A program made the position numbers and the translations under genes. Under the pieces are notes generated by a model, which saw nothing but the letters and a program-made list of their open reading frames with translations, did not search any database and was not told where the DNA came from. Below, piece after piece: positions 1 to 12,060 of a stretch of DNA of 64,000 bases; position 1 is the stretch's first letter, and the number at the start of each line of letters is the position of its first letter. Source of the stretch: Prostheceraeus crozeri (Eukaryota; Platyhelminthes; Polycladida; Euryleptidae); the NCBI GenBank assembly GCA_907163375.1, contig CAJQUW010002096.1, positions 248,001-312,000 on the forward strand, read 5' to 3'.

Positions 1-120
1 TTTCGTCTTACGACACTTGTTGGGAGTATGATGTATAACTGTGTCTATAATCCTTGACAAGCTGAAAACTAAGCGCCCGCAGGTCTGTAGGGGATGATGG
101 TTCCCGCCCCTCCCCCCTCC

Positions 121-1340
121 TCAAATTGTTACTACGGGATTCGCGTGACGTCCAAACGGCTCTTCTAACTCACATCATTACTCTATCTTTTTCGACCAAG
201 CGTGTTCCACTCCGAAAGTGTGCAAATGTGATTCCTATCGCAAAGTGCAGATACGCAACTGCCACTTATCTTCAACCAACATCCTTCTTCCAATTTTTCG
301 AAAATTTTGGAGAAATCGTTCTTTCAGCGGTTAAGGAGCAACTAAGTCGTCTTTTTGACGACATTCTACTTGGATTCAGGCTAAAGAGTTCGACATTGCA
401 AGGTCCTCACAGTGCATGATTACGTTGCGTCTATGTTAGAGCGAGACACAATTACTTCTCTGCTCCAAGTTTCCCTTGATGTAAAAAGACGTTCTGCTTT
501 TTGCGTCACAATCGTCTGCTTACTTCCGGCTCCCTTGATCTTGGTGATCTTTTTATAAATTTTCTCTTCTGGGTTGCGAACTTTCCCACAGACCGACAGC
601 AGCGGGTTTTAATAAAGAATTGCGCTTACAGACATGTATAGATATAACCATATGGATATAACTTTCGGAGTGCCTCAGGGATAAGTTTTGTCGCCTGTCT
701 GCGTTCATTTGTATTCCCGTAGATGTTGTCATGAGTTTCTCAAATGGGTTGCGTATCAAAGTCTGACGACTAGATGTTCTGTTTACCAAGTGTGGACTGA
801 ATTTGGAAATGGAATGCACTTATCCATTGCTTACAAACGTCAAACTTTTGGGGATGAGTCCTATGTATGAACATTCCTTGTCATGGAATGCCTATTTTGG
901 CAACTTATGCAAGCAACGAAGAAAAAGCATTACAAAAAGTGCACATTGTAATTAAGCTAGAAACATTCCTTCTTAGATACGATCTGATGCAGCTGTATCA
1001 CGTTCTTATTTTAAGTCATGTGGAATATTATATCCCTCTGTGTTGACTTGAACCAGAAAAGCTATCTCATAATTGAGAGAGTTATTAGCACGTGGAACGG
1101 ATTGTGATGATGATTGTTTTACTCCTTCGTATAAACGTCGCTATAATCAAGCCCTCAAGGTTTTTATGGATGTGGAAGGTCCCATTCTTATCCTCTATCA
1201 CTTTTTCCCTGAAAGACTTGCCTACACCCCACAACTAAGACAACAAATCAAAACAACATGTCAACATAACTCATTTGTTTCCTTCTCACCCAGCGTTTTT
1301 AACCAAAGATATCATTGGTATGTATTTTCCTTTTGCATTG
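121..1340 (+). pseudogene. Decayed LINE reverse transcriptase relic
   Basis: Conceptual translation of the plus strand, across several frames and stops, gives successive pieces typical of a non-LTR reverse transcriptase. There is a segment like 'CANVIPIAK' and 'YLRPISILPIFSKILEK' near 210-320, the motif GVPQG followed by VLSPV near 665-700, and a C-terminal type segment with 'LILSHVEYY' near 1000-1035. The order matches a CR1/Jockey-type LINE ORF2. The open stretch 1073-1375 is probably its C-terminal tail and not a separate gene. There is no intact frame, no endonuclease domain and no clear 3' tail. The clade is inferred from motif style only. Confidence 0.55.
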
Positions 1341-1447
1341 ATTCATCTTCTATTTCCTTGGGATTAAAGAGCTAGACGACCTAAATTGTCACGAGCCAAC
1401 GTAACTTGATATGATTTTCGCTATTACGAATAAACACATCTTTTCTT

Positions 1448-1545
1448 ATCAGAGAAAACATGGAAAATCTATTTTTACCGAAAGCTTCGATCTGCTTCCC
1501 ATTGGATTTACCTGTGTCTTTTTTTATCCAATTTTTATGGTTGAA
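1448..1545 (+). repeat. Fragment of palindromic MITE family (third copy)
   Basis: About 90 bp here resembles 13921-14005 and 27145-27225: the shared track runs from 'cagagaaaacat' through 'cccattggattta' to 'tgtcttttttt'. It is one arm of the palindromic repeat family described at 12498-14131. No target duplication or partner arm is visible. Confidence 0.55.
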
Positions 1546-2650
1546 TCCCACACAAGCGGAGCCCATCAAATCCGCGAAAACTCCACTTCTGGAGGTTCCA
1601 CTGTATCCTTATATTCATAATTTTCTCATACTTGCAATCGATACTTTTCCTTTAATTGCACTAAAAATCCTTTCTCACGAGTTCCATTGAGGCTCTTTAT
1701 GCTTTCAACACTAGAACATCTTGCATTTATTGTCAGACAAGACGAACTGTTCATGAACGATGTGATTCATGCCAGTGATAATTTACGACTTAAATTCTTT
1801 TCTTCATCGAGTGGCGCCATTCTGTTGCTTCTGTCATCAATTCTAAAGAACTGGTTACGCATGTAGGATAAATCTATTCATTCATTTAGGCGTAGAATGT
1901 ACATAATGCGAACTGAGTGAAAAAGGTAGGCGATAAAAGCCTGTTAACTGACGTTAATGTAGACTTAATAACTTCAACCAACATAAAACATGACGACACA
2001 CGCAACACACCAGTAATGATTTCATGAAATAATCCTTTTTGCCTGCTCTGTTATTTTGTTCTAGAATTCAATTTCACTCCACAATATTATTCATGTGAAT
2101 TGTAGATATTTGAAACCTGATCAACAAACCTGACACACAGCGAATTGAAAAAATGCCAACATCGTGATAAAAAAGGTGTTTTTTTCAGATATGGCGTGTG
2201 TGGACATGATTACATATTATTCCACAGACATAACTTCACTAAGTGAAGTCAAATGATGATATTTTTCCAACAAAATAAACAGTTGAATCATCATCATGCC
2301 ATGTTTTACACAGCGAAAATGCTAGTTTTGAACAACTTTTCAAATTTATAGAACTTTTTCTGGAATGAAATTTTCTTATTTAAGGACGAATATAACTAAA
2401 TCTTTTTGAGAAATATCATTCCTTCATAGTTAAAAAGACATGAATTTACTAAGCCTGTATTGACAACTTTCTTTAAATTGTTAGTTACCTGACAAAGCGA
2501 ATTTTGCACAAAAGCCTGTGAAGATTTTGAAGATTTTTTCTCTTGATGAATGATAATCTCTTCAATTACATTATATTGTTTACATACTAGCACTGAAAGT
2601 AGTGCTTTCTTATCATATTAGACGACAAAGACAAATTTGTATCATCTCCA
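1546..2650. other. Gene-free stretch
   Basis: AT-rich DNA with no supported reading frame, no recognised repeat end and no splice-flanked exon that I can defend. Confidence 0.5.
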
Positions 2651-3690
2651 CAGTGCTGTGGAAAAGTTTCGAATAATAGAGAAATTTTATGTATTTTTTT
2701 CCGATTGCGCACAATGCAAAGAAAAATGAGGCTTTGCGTTGCACTTATACAACTTTAATAGTAAAAACAACTCAACACTGACAAAAAATCAATATTTGGT
2801 GGGGTACCCCTTGTTTGCAATGACTTTGGCGATTCGCCGTGGCATGGAATCAGCCAGTGTTTTACACAGTTGTGGGGTCACCTCAGTGCACCAAACATGC
2901 CTGATGTCTTTTTTGAGGTCTTCCAGGCTGGATGAATTCTTTCCACACACCTTCTTCACGAGCGTCCATAAATTCTCAATTGGGTTGAGGTCCGGGCTGT
3001 TTCCGGGCCAATCCAACACTTGAATATCGTTGTCCGCCAGCCACTTCTTAATCACACCGGCTGTATGGCACGGGGCAGAGTCGTGCTGAAACGTCGTGCA
3101 TCCTCGAATAGCCATAAAGTTGACCAAGTGGTCCTCCAACACTTGTTTGTAGCGCTGGGCGTTCATCTTCTGGCCTTTGGGCAAGAAGAAAAGCCCACTG
3201 CGACCAGCTGCTGAGAATGAACCCAAGACCATAACGCTCGGCGCATGTTTCACCGCTGGTACTGTGTACTTGGGATCACACGGGGACGAAGTCAATGGGC
3301 GGCGAACAAATTGGGTTGTGTTCGAGAATTGGCGGAACGTGCTCTCATCAGAGAATATTACCGCTCTCCACTGTTCCGGGGTCCACATCTTGTACTTATA
3401 TCAAAACGCCAGCCCCTTCTGCCGCATCATCGCTGTAACAAATGGCTTCTTTATTAGCCTACGTGCTTCTATCTTGAATTGTCTCGTAAGCCGAGTTCGA
3501 ATGGTGCTAGGATCCACGTCATCTAGAACACCAGGAAACGATTCCTTGATTTGAGCCGATGTGATGTTGGGTATTCGATTCACCAAATTGACAATGCGAC
3601 GATCTGTTCTGTCGGATGTCTTCCTTGGACGTCCTGAGCGCTTCTTTGGAGACATTGACACATTTTCCGCATCTCGCTTCACAGTCTTTG
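2651..3690 (-). mobile_element. Tc1-like DNA transposon, one end lost
   Basis: The left end starts with CAGTGCTGTGGAAAAG, a typical Tc1 terminal start, preceded by CA where a TA target would be expected. The transposase reads on the minus strand from 3682 to 2789. The matching inverted repeat is not found beyond 3690, where RTE LINE sequence starts within a few bases. The copy is therefore truncated on its transposase N-terminal side, or the RTE copy begins there. It is a dead copy: one terminal repeat is missing and the transposase has a stop. Confidence 0.8.
2789..3682 (-). pseudogene. Tc1 transposase (DD34E), one internal stop
   Basis: This encodes a cut-and-paste transposase acting at TA sites. 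The N-terminal part has the paired-like helix-turn-helix with the GRPRK linker and 'DRRIVNLVNRIPNITSAQI'. The catalytic part shows the first Asp in VIFSDES, the second in QHDSAPCH and the Glu in NPIENLW. Exactly 34 residues lie between the second Asp and the Glu, which is the classic Tc1 DD34E spacing. Both halves are in the same frame and are separated only by a TGA codon at 3401-3403, just before the segment YKYKMWTPEQW. The extreme N-terminus is missing (about 300 residues against about 340 in the family). All three catalytic residues are present, so inactivation is recent or mild. Confidence 0.85.
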
Positions 3691-3694
3691 AGAC

Positions 3695-5945
3695 AACAGA
3701 CGGTTAGAAGAAAGATACGCACACACGATTACGTCGATTACACATTGGTTCCAAAAGGATTTCGAGACGGGCTGATGGACGCAAGAACATACCCTGGTTG
3801 CTTCTTGTTATGACCTTGAGAATAAAACTGAAAAGACTGGAGAGGCCCTCGCACAAAACAAGACGAGACTACACGAAACTGTCATCTCTACGAAGCGGTA
3901 TACGCTATGCTGTAGAGGTCAACAACCGTTTTGAAATTCTCGAAGATATGGCAGACGAAAGTATAAATGAGAATTGGAATAAACTCAGTGGTGTTGACTG
4001 AGGAGGTGGATGAAATTATAGAGCCAACGCAACCAGGGGGCAGACACCTTGTATGACCCAGGAGATTTTAGCTGAAATGGAGAAAACTGAAGAACAATAT
4101 GGTGGTATAGCAGAAACAGCACAAGCACGTCACTAAGATAAGTAATGCAGCGAAGGAAATCTGGTTAAATTCGAAATGCCAAGAAGTTGAGCATCTGCTA
4201 CATACTCACAAAGATCAAATGGCACACAGAAAACTGTAGGAAATAACATATTACAAGAGGAAACCCTCATCAACTGCAGGCATGATAAAAGACAAGGACG
4301 GGAACCTTTTATTTGAAAAATGTCAAGTGAGAGCAAGTTGGGCGGAGTATGTAGAAGACCTTTTCAATGATGACAGGGACGAAAACGGGATACCGGACGA
4401 TTCTGAGCAATGGACAAGCATGGACGATGATCTACCGATATTATTGGAAGAAATGCCCGCAGCCATCAACGCCCTGTCTAAAGGCACCAGAATAGGATGG
4501 AGATGTCTAAGAAATGATCAGATCAATGGGAGAAAAAGCGGAACAAAGGCTCCTGAGGTTACTTAACACCATATTCTTGTCAGGAGAATTACCCAAGACT
4601 TTTATCATTCCATCTTCATTACATCATCGAAAAAGCCAAAAGCTTCAGAATGCAAAGACCATCGCACTATCAGTCTGATGCCTCACTCTGCAAAGTTGCT
4701 GATGCGAATTATTCTGACCCGGATTCGTGAAAAGTTAAGTAGAGAAGTTGGAGAGGAACAGTTTGGCTTTCGTCAGGCCAGTGGAATACGGGAAGCTATT
4801 TTCACGCTCAGACCAATCTGCGAGCGGTCGATACAAATGCAACAGGATGTTTTCATCTGTTTCATAGATTACAAAAAGGCATTTGATAAAGTGCAACATT
4901 ACAAGCTAATTGAAATCTTGCATTGTCACAACATCGGAAAGAGGAGCTTGGCATTCTAGCGCAACCTGGCAGCTAGAGGCCGCAGTTAGTGTAGGCGGAG
5001 AATTATCAGATTGGAAGAAAATAAAACTAGGTGTCAGGCGGGAATGTGTTTCATCTCCGGCTCTATTTAACTTCAACACCGAAATGATAATACTACAATG
5101 TGACCTTGATGAACACGGACTGTCAGTAGGTGGAAGGAAAGTAAGCAATATCAGGTACACGGATGACACGGTGCTCATTGCAAAGACTCAAAGTGGTCTG
5201 CAAATCATGTTGGAAAGGATACACACTGAAAGTGAGAAATACGGACTAAAACTCAATTTCAAGAAAGCCAAATGCATGCGAGTAGGAAAGTCACCTGATC
5301 AGAATGCGATGAATTTAAGAATAGGAGGAGATGTGGTTGAGGAGATGAGACAGATCGAATACCTCGAGTCGACTATCACAAATGATGGACGATGTCAGGC
5401 AGAAATGAGAAGAAGGATAGGAGTAGCTAAATCACGGAATGTCGATCTGAATAAGTTCCTTACTAATTCGAAAATAAGAATCACGACAAGAGCTTGCATC
5501 TTAAAATGTTACGTATGGCCTGTTCGTGTGTATGTTGCAGAAACATGGACATTGAATGCGGCCATGAGACAAAAGCTGCAAGCCTTTGAGATGTGGTGTT
5601 AAAGGAGAATATTGAGAATTAGTTGGAAGAAGAAAAGTACAAACGAGCGCATTTTACAAATGGCTGGTGCGACACGAGAAGTGATGAGCATGGCAATTAC
5701 AAGGAAAACCACGTAATGTGAACACGTTGTGAGAGGGGAAGATCTATTATTAGACGTAATGATGGGCAAGATCTGTGGTCGACGAGCATGAGGAAGACAG
5801 CGACGAATCTGGATGGATGACGTGAAGGACTGGACTAGAATACCATTAATTGGCGAGATCATTCAGAATTGCCGGGATCGGAAGAAATGGCGGCATTTGA
5901 CCTCTAATCTCCGCGAAGGAGACGGAACTTGAAAGAATAAGAAGA
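3695..5945 (+). mobile_element. RTE/BovB-type LINE, 5'-truncated and decayed
   Basis: The copy begins within the C-terminal part of the apurinic-type endonuclease (DYTLVPKGFRDGL near 3735-3775). It continues through the linker (NRFEILEDMADESINENWNKL, 3928-3990), the palm and fingers of the reverse transcriptase, and the C-terminal tail 'GRQRRIWMDDVKDWT' near 5790-5835. It ends in an (AGA)-rich microsatellite at 5928-5950, usual for RTE 3' ends. The reverse transcriptase box is YTDD at 5156-5167 instead of YADD. The coding sequence is split into several frames (4282-4566, 4678-4959, 4910-5582 and the tail). The element copies itself by target-primed reverse transcription, but this copy cannot. 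Confidence 0.85.
4678..5602 (+). pseudogene. RTE LINE reverse transcriptase domain
   Basis: Two overlapping open stretches hold the main RT blocks. The first covers 'LLMRIILTRIREKL', 'EEQFGFRQASGIREAIF' and 'VFICFIDYKKAFDKVQH', which are blocks 2-3 with the first catalytic Asp in FIDYKKAFD. The second covers 'VRRECVSSPALFNF' (normally VRQGCVLSPLLFN), the palm box RYTDDTVLIAK and 'SEKYGLKLNFKKAKCM'. The register changes at about 4945-4960. This is the enzyme of the surrounding LINE and has no separate host role. Confidence 0.8.
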
Positions 5946-7027
5946 AGAATCAAACACGTAGTTGTCCTTCGCTGAACAGAGGGCCAGACATTTGATAGCC
6001 AACTTGAGGAAAGCCCGAAGACGAAAGATGTTATCGACTGCTAATTTTAATTTCTTTAGAGAGGCCCTTCAGTCACTACTGAAGGCTATCTTCAGGTGTC
6101 TGATAGCAGATGCATTCTGTTTGTATACAGCATGCTGAAAACGACCTGTAGCAGTTGTTGAATTAATGCTGTCGAGTGAGAGTGGATTGATGCGGAATTC
6201 TGGATTCTAAAGTCGGTTAATAACGCTGTCAATTGCGCTACAGCAGGGATTGACGGATACATCGATGTGATATCAAAGCTGTATGGATATGATCTCAATT
6301 ATTATTTGTTTTAAAAACTTGAATTGCGCTGATCAATTCAACAGTGCTTTCTAAATGAGCGTCCATCGATTTGGTCAAAGGTGTCAGTAATTGAGTCAAG
6401 AGCCATGGAAGTTTTTTTAGTAGGACCATTAGTGTTTGATACGATTGGGCGGATTTTTGTAGACGTCCTTTTCTTTTGTCTTTTGATGAGATGATGGAAA
6501 TGTTGAAGAGAGTTTTTGCTGCTACATAACTGCGAGCAATGAATTTTGGTAAACAACAATTACTGTCGATGCTTTCCAAACTACATTTGCTCTCTTCTCA
6601 ATTGTTTCAGGCCCATTGTTGAAGCTTATTTCAATATCAATGCTTTTGAATATTTTCTTGATAACGGCAGTGTAGATCTCTGAAATATATCGAAATAGTG
6701 CGAAAATAAAAGTGACATTTATTTTACTTGGAGATTATGTAAAAATGTGTAAATTGCCGCATGGCTTGCAGTGTTTCCACTATAATTGGACAATGTTTCT
6801 ATGGTATTTGAAACACGAGAAATAAAGTGAGCTCAATTACATGTGGAAGAAATCAGAGCTGTGCGGTAATATGTTTCCTGCTTGATACTAATCTTGGCAG
6901 GAGCGCGAGGAACTGCACTGATATCTCAATATACGAGAACCTCATTCAATTACGTTACTACTCCCGCATACTGTAGACTTCGACGGTGCTGACATGGTCA
7001 GGCCTTTAGCTGGAGCATTGCGATCAT
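5946..7027. other. Gene-free stretch with a foldback repeat fragment
   Basis: No supported gene. A piece of the repeat family seen at 34846-35230 and 36900-37310 lies at about 6800-6940. It shares 'gtgagctcaattaca', the 'tgcggtaat' core and 'gaggaactgcactgatatc'. Confidence 0.45.
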
Positions 7028-7132
7028 TTAGTCCGGATGCCCCTCCTCACGAATTCCAATGACACTCGGGGCTCGACCTCTGGACCGAAAAATCGCGAGG
7101 CCAAGCACTCCACCACTGTCCCACGGAGACCA
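7028..7132 (-). repeat. tRNA-derived SINE, minus-strand copy
   Basis: On the minus strand the unit starts near 7132 with 'ggtctccgtgggacagtgg', matching a pol III A box. It continues with a B-box-like 'ggtcgagcccc' and ends in 'ggggcatccggactaa'. It is closely related to the plus-strand copy at 39733-39838, so it is a dispersed family. The head is tRNA-like. The 3' 'gggcatccgg' tail is a motif common in LINE-mobilised SINEs. Confidence 0.7.
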
Positions 7133-9560
7133 CTTCAATGCTCCGATTAATACTCAGAACTACGATGTCATGCTGGAAATGTAATTCCAAACCATACCAA
7201 AGAAACCTACACGCTTACAGCTCTACGCATTGTTGTAGTCCTTGTAAAACAGTCTCAGCTGAAACGTTTCTATAGACACTTCGAATAGCTTTCCGATGAC
7301 AATGAAGCAGTTATTCTAATGCAGAATATTTTGAAATTGAGCTGTAACTTTATGATTATCAATTTGTTGTAAAATTCAAGCAGCATAATCAACATTGACT
7401 TCATTCAATTAATTTGCGTGAAAGTGCTGAAATTCTGTGGTTTATTATCATAACAAAGTCATAAAGTTAACTGCTCTAGATTGCATTAGCAGTCAGGAAA
7501 TTTACGCATTTCAATTGATTAAAGTAGTTCGCCTTTCTGAAATGCATTTAGTTTACTGCGTTATTTGTGAGTGTTTTTGAAAATTGATATTGCGTCAGAT
7601 AATTACGTCAAATTTTGTATATGTTTATGGTAATATGTTTTAGGTAACAATTGCACTATATACACGTACTTAGTATGGAAAATGCCAAAAGTTTCTGGTC
7701 TTATAAGAAATTCACTATTCAGACGTAGTGGCGACACTTTTGCAAAAAATATGCATAAATGTGCATATCAATAGTTTAAATCAAAGTCAGAACATTACAT
7801 AGTCTTTGGGCTTCAGTGACTGCATGACATGCAGTTGTTCCGCATATAACAATAATGAACACTGCCTGTTTGTTGCAAGGACTTTGAAACATGCATGTTG
7901 TCTTCGCTTTTTGACGGAATTCCGGTAGGACCCTTTGATCGATGCAAATTTCGAATGTCGTTTCGAACTGTTCCATGCGTGGCCAACTACACTTTATGAC
8001 AACTATAATTACACGCCGACAATGTGCATAAAAATGTTTGGTCATCATCCGTTGGCATCCAATATCAAATGGCGCAAGTTATTCATGTTTTCCATCTAAA
8101 TTGATGAGGGAATTCGACGCACTTCCTGATGCACTCCTGAAGTTCCAACATAATCAACAGCGAAAAAGGGCAAACTTATCAAGCTCATATCAAATTCCTT
8201 TCAAACTATTTAAAAACAGTTCTTATCTTAATATTGATTTTGGTCATTCGATGGAGTATCACAAGAGTTAATCAGCTTGTAAAAGGATAACATCTTAACT
8301 TCGGGACTCGTCTGTCATGTTAAATTTCATTTAAATTGAGTGTGTTGATTGATGAAAAATTTGAAAAGATTTCCTGAAAGGTCACTTGCTTTAAGCGAGA
8401 GCTGAGAGACTAATTAATTTGCTGGTAATTTCATTCACTGCATTCTCTCTTTTGGTCAAACGTTTCATTAGATTAAAATTCAAGGTCATCTTGGCTAGAT
8501 GAAAACATTATATAACACAGGCTACGGACACAGATGCGATTAAAGATCATCGCGCTCTCACTGCGGTTATTGAAATTTATAATATAACTGACAATAAATA
8601 CTGACCATCTCGACACTATCTAGAGCAATTGGGTGGTGAATCATTACTTTGAGACTAGAATAAATTAAGCTGCTGATTATTTTCTGAACGATAAGCTGTT
8701 ATAAAATACTTGGACCTACCTTTTACAATTTTGGAGTGATCTGTCCTCACTCGTATCATTAACTTCTCTGTAAGATAATTACCGTATTTTTCCTTGTACA
8801 GTTCACTCCATGAATAATGAGCGCCCTAAGTTCCAAATGCCTGGTCGTTGAAATCCAATTCGAGTTCCTATCCCAACCTCTCACCATGCCTATTGTAAAG
8901 ATATAGTTCCACGTATCCGGGAAGCCGTATAATAAAGTAAGAAAATAGACTTCTTCGGATACAATTAGTCTATTAAAGTTGGCAGACGGTTCGCTATTAC
9001 AGCTTTCTCAATGCCAGTAAAACACAGAATGAGTGCAAGCATTCACAAAATTGATCTGCACGGGCTGAACAAGATTCGACAGACTGAGATCAACACGGAC
9101 ACTGAAATTAATAGATAAAGTCAATACAAACCAGTACGTCACAAAAGCAGTTTGGTAATATATGGAACGTTTACAACATACTGAAAGCGAGCGAAAGTGA
9201 GGAAACGTAAGTCAGAAGTAAAAATTTAATGTAGACACATGAAGAAGAAACCAAATTGCAAAAATAATTTGAGACATAAAATATAAATTTTAAAAAAAAT
9301 AAAAACCAAAAAAAAGTAGGGTAGCTAATTAAAAAATGATTTCACATCGCTCAACTGAAAATCAAAAAATGAAACAAGTCACAAAAACCAAACACAAAAA
9401 ACATTAAATTTTTGTTTTCAATAATCCACAGGTAAATAATAAATACATGAAGTACAACATTATTTACAATTTAAAAGCATTTCTACTCCCATTACAACCG
9501 TTGATGATCTGCTCATGAGGAATAAGAGAAATGTAATGAGCTTCTAAAATCAATCTTTTA
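7133..9560. other. Gene-free stretch, partly Penelope 3' flank
   Basis: No supported gene. The A-rich part next to 9560 (about 9230-9420) lies directly downstream of the Penelope-like frame on the minus strand and may be its 3' untranslated tail. I see no clear terminal repeat. Confidence 0.4.
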
Positions 9561-10094
9561 TCATAAGAACGAGCACGTCAACAAACTCCAAGTAAAAGAA
9601 ATCTCACAGGTTGGATGTTCTAAAATAAAATGCTGAACAACGGCACTGGTTTTATTGTTTGTATTTGAGTGTTCCAAAATCCGATGGCGTATGACTCGGC
9701 AGGTTTCACCAACATGCCGTTTACTGCATAGATTACAGGTAATGTTATATATCACATTCTTCGAAGGACATTGTCTATTTTTATTGCAGTTAGCGCAAGT
9801 AGCACAGTCTTCAGGACATAGTAATTTCTCTTTTGGTGGATGAAACGTCTTCCTCATTGTTTTGCCGCTGTCGAACCAAAGAGTCACATTATCTTGAAGA
9901 CCAGATCGGCAGACCAGAGCGAGACATTGTCTTTTATGTGATTCACTAACGAAAGGAACACGAACATACACTTTGTCTGAATTATGACACTTGTTCTTGT
10001 CTTTCTCCTCAAAATGTTTGATTGTATGTTTCAAAAATCGGTGTGGATAGGCATTGTTGAAGAAACGTTTCACTACTAGATCTCTGGAAAACAT
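9561..10094 (-). pseudogene. Penelope C-terminal region with GIY-YIG endonuclease
   Basis: The frame begins inside the element (upstream residues continue to 10145) and runs to a stop at 9561. The segment VIYNITCNLCSKRHVGE, followed by TCRVIRHRILEH, is the GIY-YIG endonuclease core, in which 'YNITC..C...HVGET.R....R..EH' is the usual Penelope version. It is preceded by a Cys cluster (CPEDCATCANCNKNRQC) that is also standard for the family. The domain nicks target DNA for reverse transcription. The C-terminal end after HFILEHPTC looks short compared with other Penelope proteins. Confidence 0.75.
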
Positions 10095-10147
10095 AGCGTC
10101 CTCTGAAGTAGTGGATCTAGATTGAGCACGATGTAATTCACCTAATA

Positions 10148-12060
10148 CCGTGTTCTCTCTTTTAATGACGCACTCTCAATTATGGACCCACTCTCTAATA
10201 ATGACGCACCCTAATAAAGGGCTACCAAATAATGACACACTCTCTAATAGTGACGTACTTTAACATAGATTATCATTAGCCATTAGACACTCCACAGGAG
10301 TGTGAGTCATCAATTTTGCTGTGGAATATTCATCGAAAGAATATCGGTGTAACCTTGACAACTCAAGATGAGAGTCGTTAAAATTGTTTGTAGTCATTAG
10401 ACATTCGGCGTGCACAAGTAGCGGTGGAAGATGAAGAGATCTCTGAGCGCTTCAGTAAAACTTCAAGCACTGGAGCTTGCTAATAAAACCTCGAAGAGAA
10501 ATGCTGCGAAGGAATTTAAGGTAGACCGTAAGCAGATCCAAAGATGGTGCCAGAATGTGGCCAAATTGAAGACATGTAACCCAAATGCCAAGCGTCTACC
10601 TGGCGCAGGCAGACTTTTGATATCAGAAGAAATGGAGGAGTTATTATTGGAATGGATCACTGACCAACGGAGCAAATCTGTCAGAGTGAGTCGCAAACTT
10701 ATACAGCGGAAAGCGAAAGCTTTATTTCTCGAACTTGAAAGTGATAATATAAACTTTGTAGCCAGTGAAGGATGGCTTTTCAGATTCTTACGTAGAAACA
10801 ATTACAGCCTTCGCAAACGGACAACTGTATCCCAAAAAAGTCCAGACGACTTGAAAGAAAAGGTTATGGACTACATTTTGTACGTTGATGCGCTAAAGAA
10901 TAGCTGCGCTTATCCTCCGTCTAACATAGGCGCAGCCGATGAGACGGCTGTATTAATTGATCCAATACAGAATACAACGATTGAAAAAACTGGCTCAAAA
11001 ACTATTTCAATTTTTAGTACCGGACATCATAAAGCAAAATTCACAGTGATGTTGAGTGCTAAAGCTGATGGAACAAAGTTGAAACCTTTCATTTGCCTGA
11101 AGGGAAAAAGAATACCGAAAGATCTCATTGATTTCAAGACAGCCATTATTTGTATGACGGAAAATGGATGGATGAATGAGAGTACCACCAAAGAATGGAT
11201 TCAGAAAGTTTGGGGAACGTTGTCTTTCGGGCGTCGATTACTTTCGTGGGACTCATTTAATGCACACCGAACCAAATCTGTGAAGAAACAAATGGAAAAA
11301 TTACGAACTGACATCGCCATGATTCCTGGAGGGTGTACATTACTTCTTCAGGCACCAGATGTCTGTTGGATCAAGAATTTCAAGACTGCTTACGTTGAGC
11401 TCTATGAAGATTGGATTAGAACTGACGGTATTCATCCGAGAACTGCAGCTGGGAATCCAGTACCACCATCCAAACTACAGTTATGTCAGTGGGCAGTGAA
11501 TGCATGGGATTCTTTGGATAAAAGTCTTATTGTGAATTCCTTCAAAGTTTGCGGCTTAACAACTAAAGGTGATGGATCGGAGTATGACCTCATCCATGCT
11601 GTGAAGCAGTTGGACCTATGCGATGAAATAAATCGGCGATGAAATGAATGCCATGTATATGATATTGAAGATGACGTCTTCTCAAGCAGTGATGATGAAA
11701 GTCTTACAGATAGTGATGGCAATTCGTCTCTTGAAAATGATGACTGAATGGTAAGATTGTATACATTATTATTCAATTAAATTTTGGTCGTTTGAAATTT
11801 GCTTTATGAAAACTATTTCGGGAATAATAGGCAGTGATGATTATTTTTTTGGGATTAAATTCGAACCTGATTTGAAATCATTTAAAATCAAGGAACTATT
11901 AAAAATATATATATATTCTGTAATATGGATGCAAGTATACAGAGATATAACTTATTATTTATGACACACTCTCAAATAATAACACACTCTCTATTAGTGA
12001 CCCATTATAAAAAGAAAATGTTTAATTATGACCCCTGCGTCATTAAAAGAGAGAATACGG
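10148..12060 (+). mobile_element. pogo/Tigger-like DNA transposon, nearly whole
   Basis: The terminal inverted repeats start CCGTGTTCTCTCTTTTAATG on the left and, read inward from the right end, CCGTATTCTCTCTTTTAATG. TA lies immediately outside both ends (10146-10147 and 12061-12062), as expected for the Tc1/mariner superfamily. Subterminal regions on both sides contain several copies of a unit like 'aatgacacactctc' (left 10163-10260, right 11955-12050), probably transposase binding sites. A single 403-codon transposase fills the middle. The copy sits in a Penelope-like element and so is younger than it. Confidence 0.9.
10431..11642 (+). CDS. pogo-type transposase (CENP-B HTH, DDE_1)
   Basis: This 403-residue transposase binds the terminal repeats and cuts and pastes the element at TA sites. 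Residues 1-50 form a psq/CENP-B type helix-turn-helix (KLQALELANKTSKRNAAKEF). Residues 60-135 form a second HTH (the CENP-B-type DNA-binding domain). The catalytic domain shows Asp in GAADETAV, Asp in LSWDSFNAHRT and Asp in LLQAPDVCW, with 35 residues between the last two, in the usual range for pogo. The start ATG at 10431 follows a subterminal repeat block. After the TGA at 11640-11642 the same frame continues to 11747 with an acidic serine tail (VFSSSDDESLTDSD), which is common at the end of Tigger-type proteins. The stop therefore probably shortens the protein by about 34 residues without touching the catalytic core. Confidence 0.9.
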   Translation: MKRSLSASVKLQALELANKTSKRNAAKEFKVDRKQIQRWCQNVAKLKTCNPNAKRLPGAGRLLISEEMEELLLEWITDQRSKSVRVSRKLIQRKAKALFLELESDNINFVASEGWLFRFLRRNNYSLRKRTTVSQKSPDDLKEKVMDYILYVDALKNSCAYPPSNIGAADETAVLIDPIQNTTIEKTGSKTISIFSTGHHKAKFTVMLSAKADGTKLKPFICLKGKRIPKDLIDFKTAIICMTENGWMNESTTKEWIQKVWGTLSFGRRLLSWDSFNAHRTKSVKKQMEKLRTDIAMIPGGCTLLLQAPDVCWIKNFKTAYVELYEDWIRTDGIHPRTAAGNPVPPSKLQLCQWAVNAWDSLDKSLIVNSFKVCGLTTKGDGSEYDLIHAVKQLDLCDEINRR

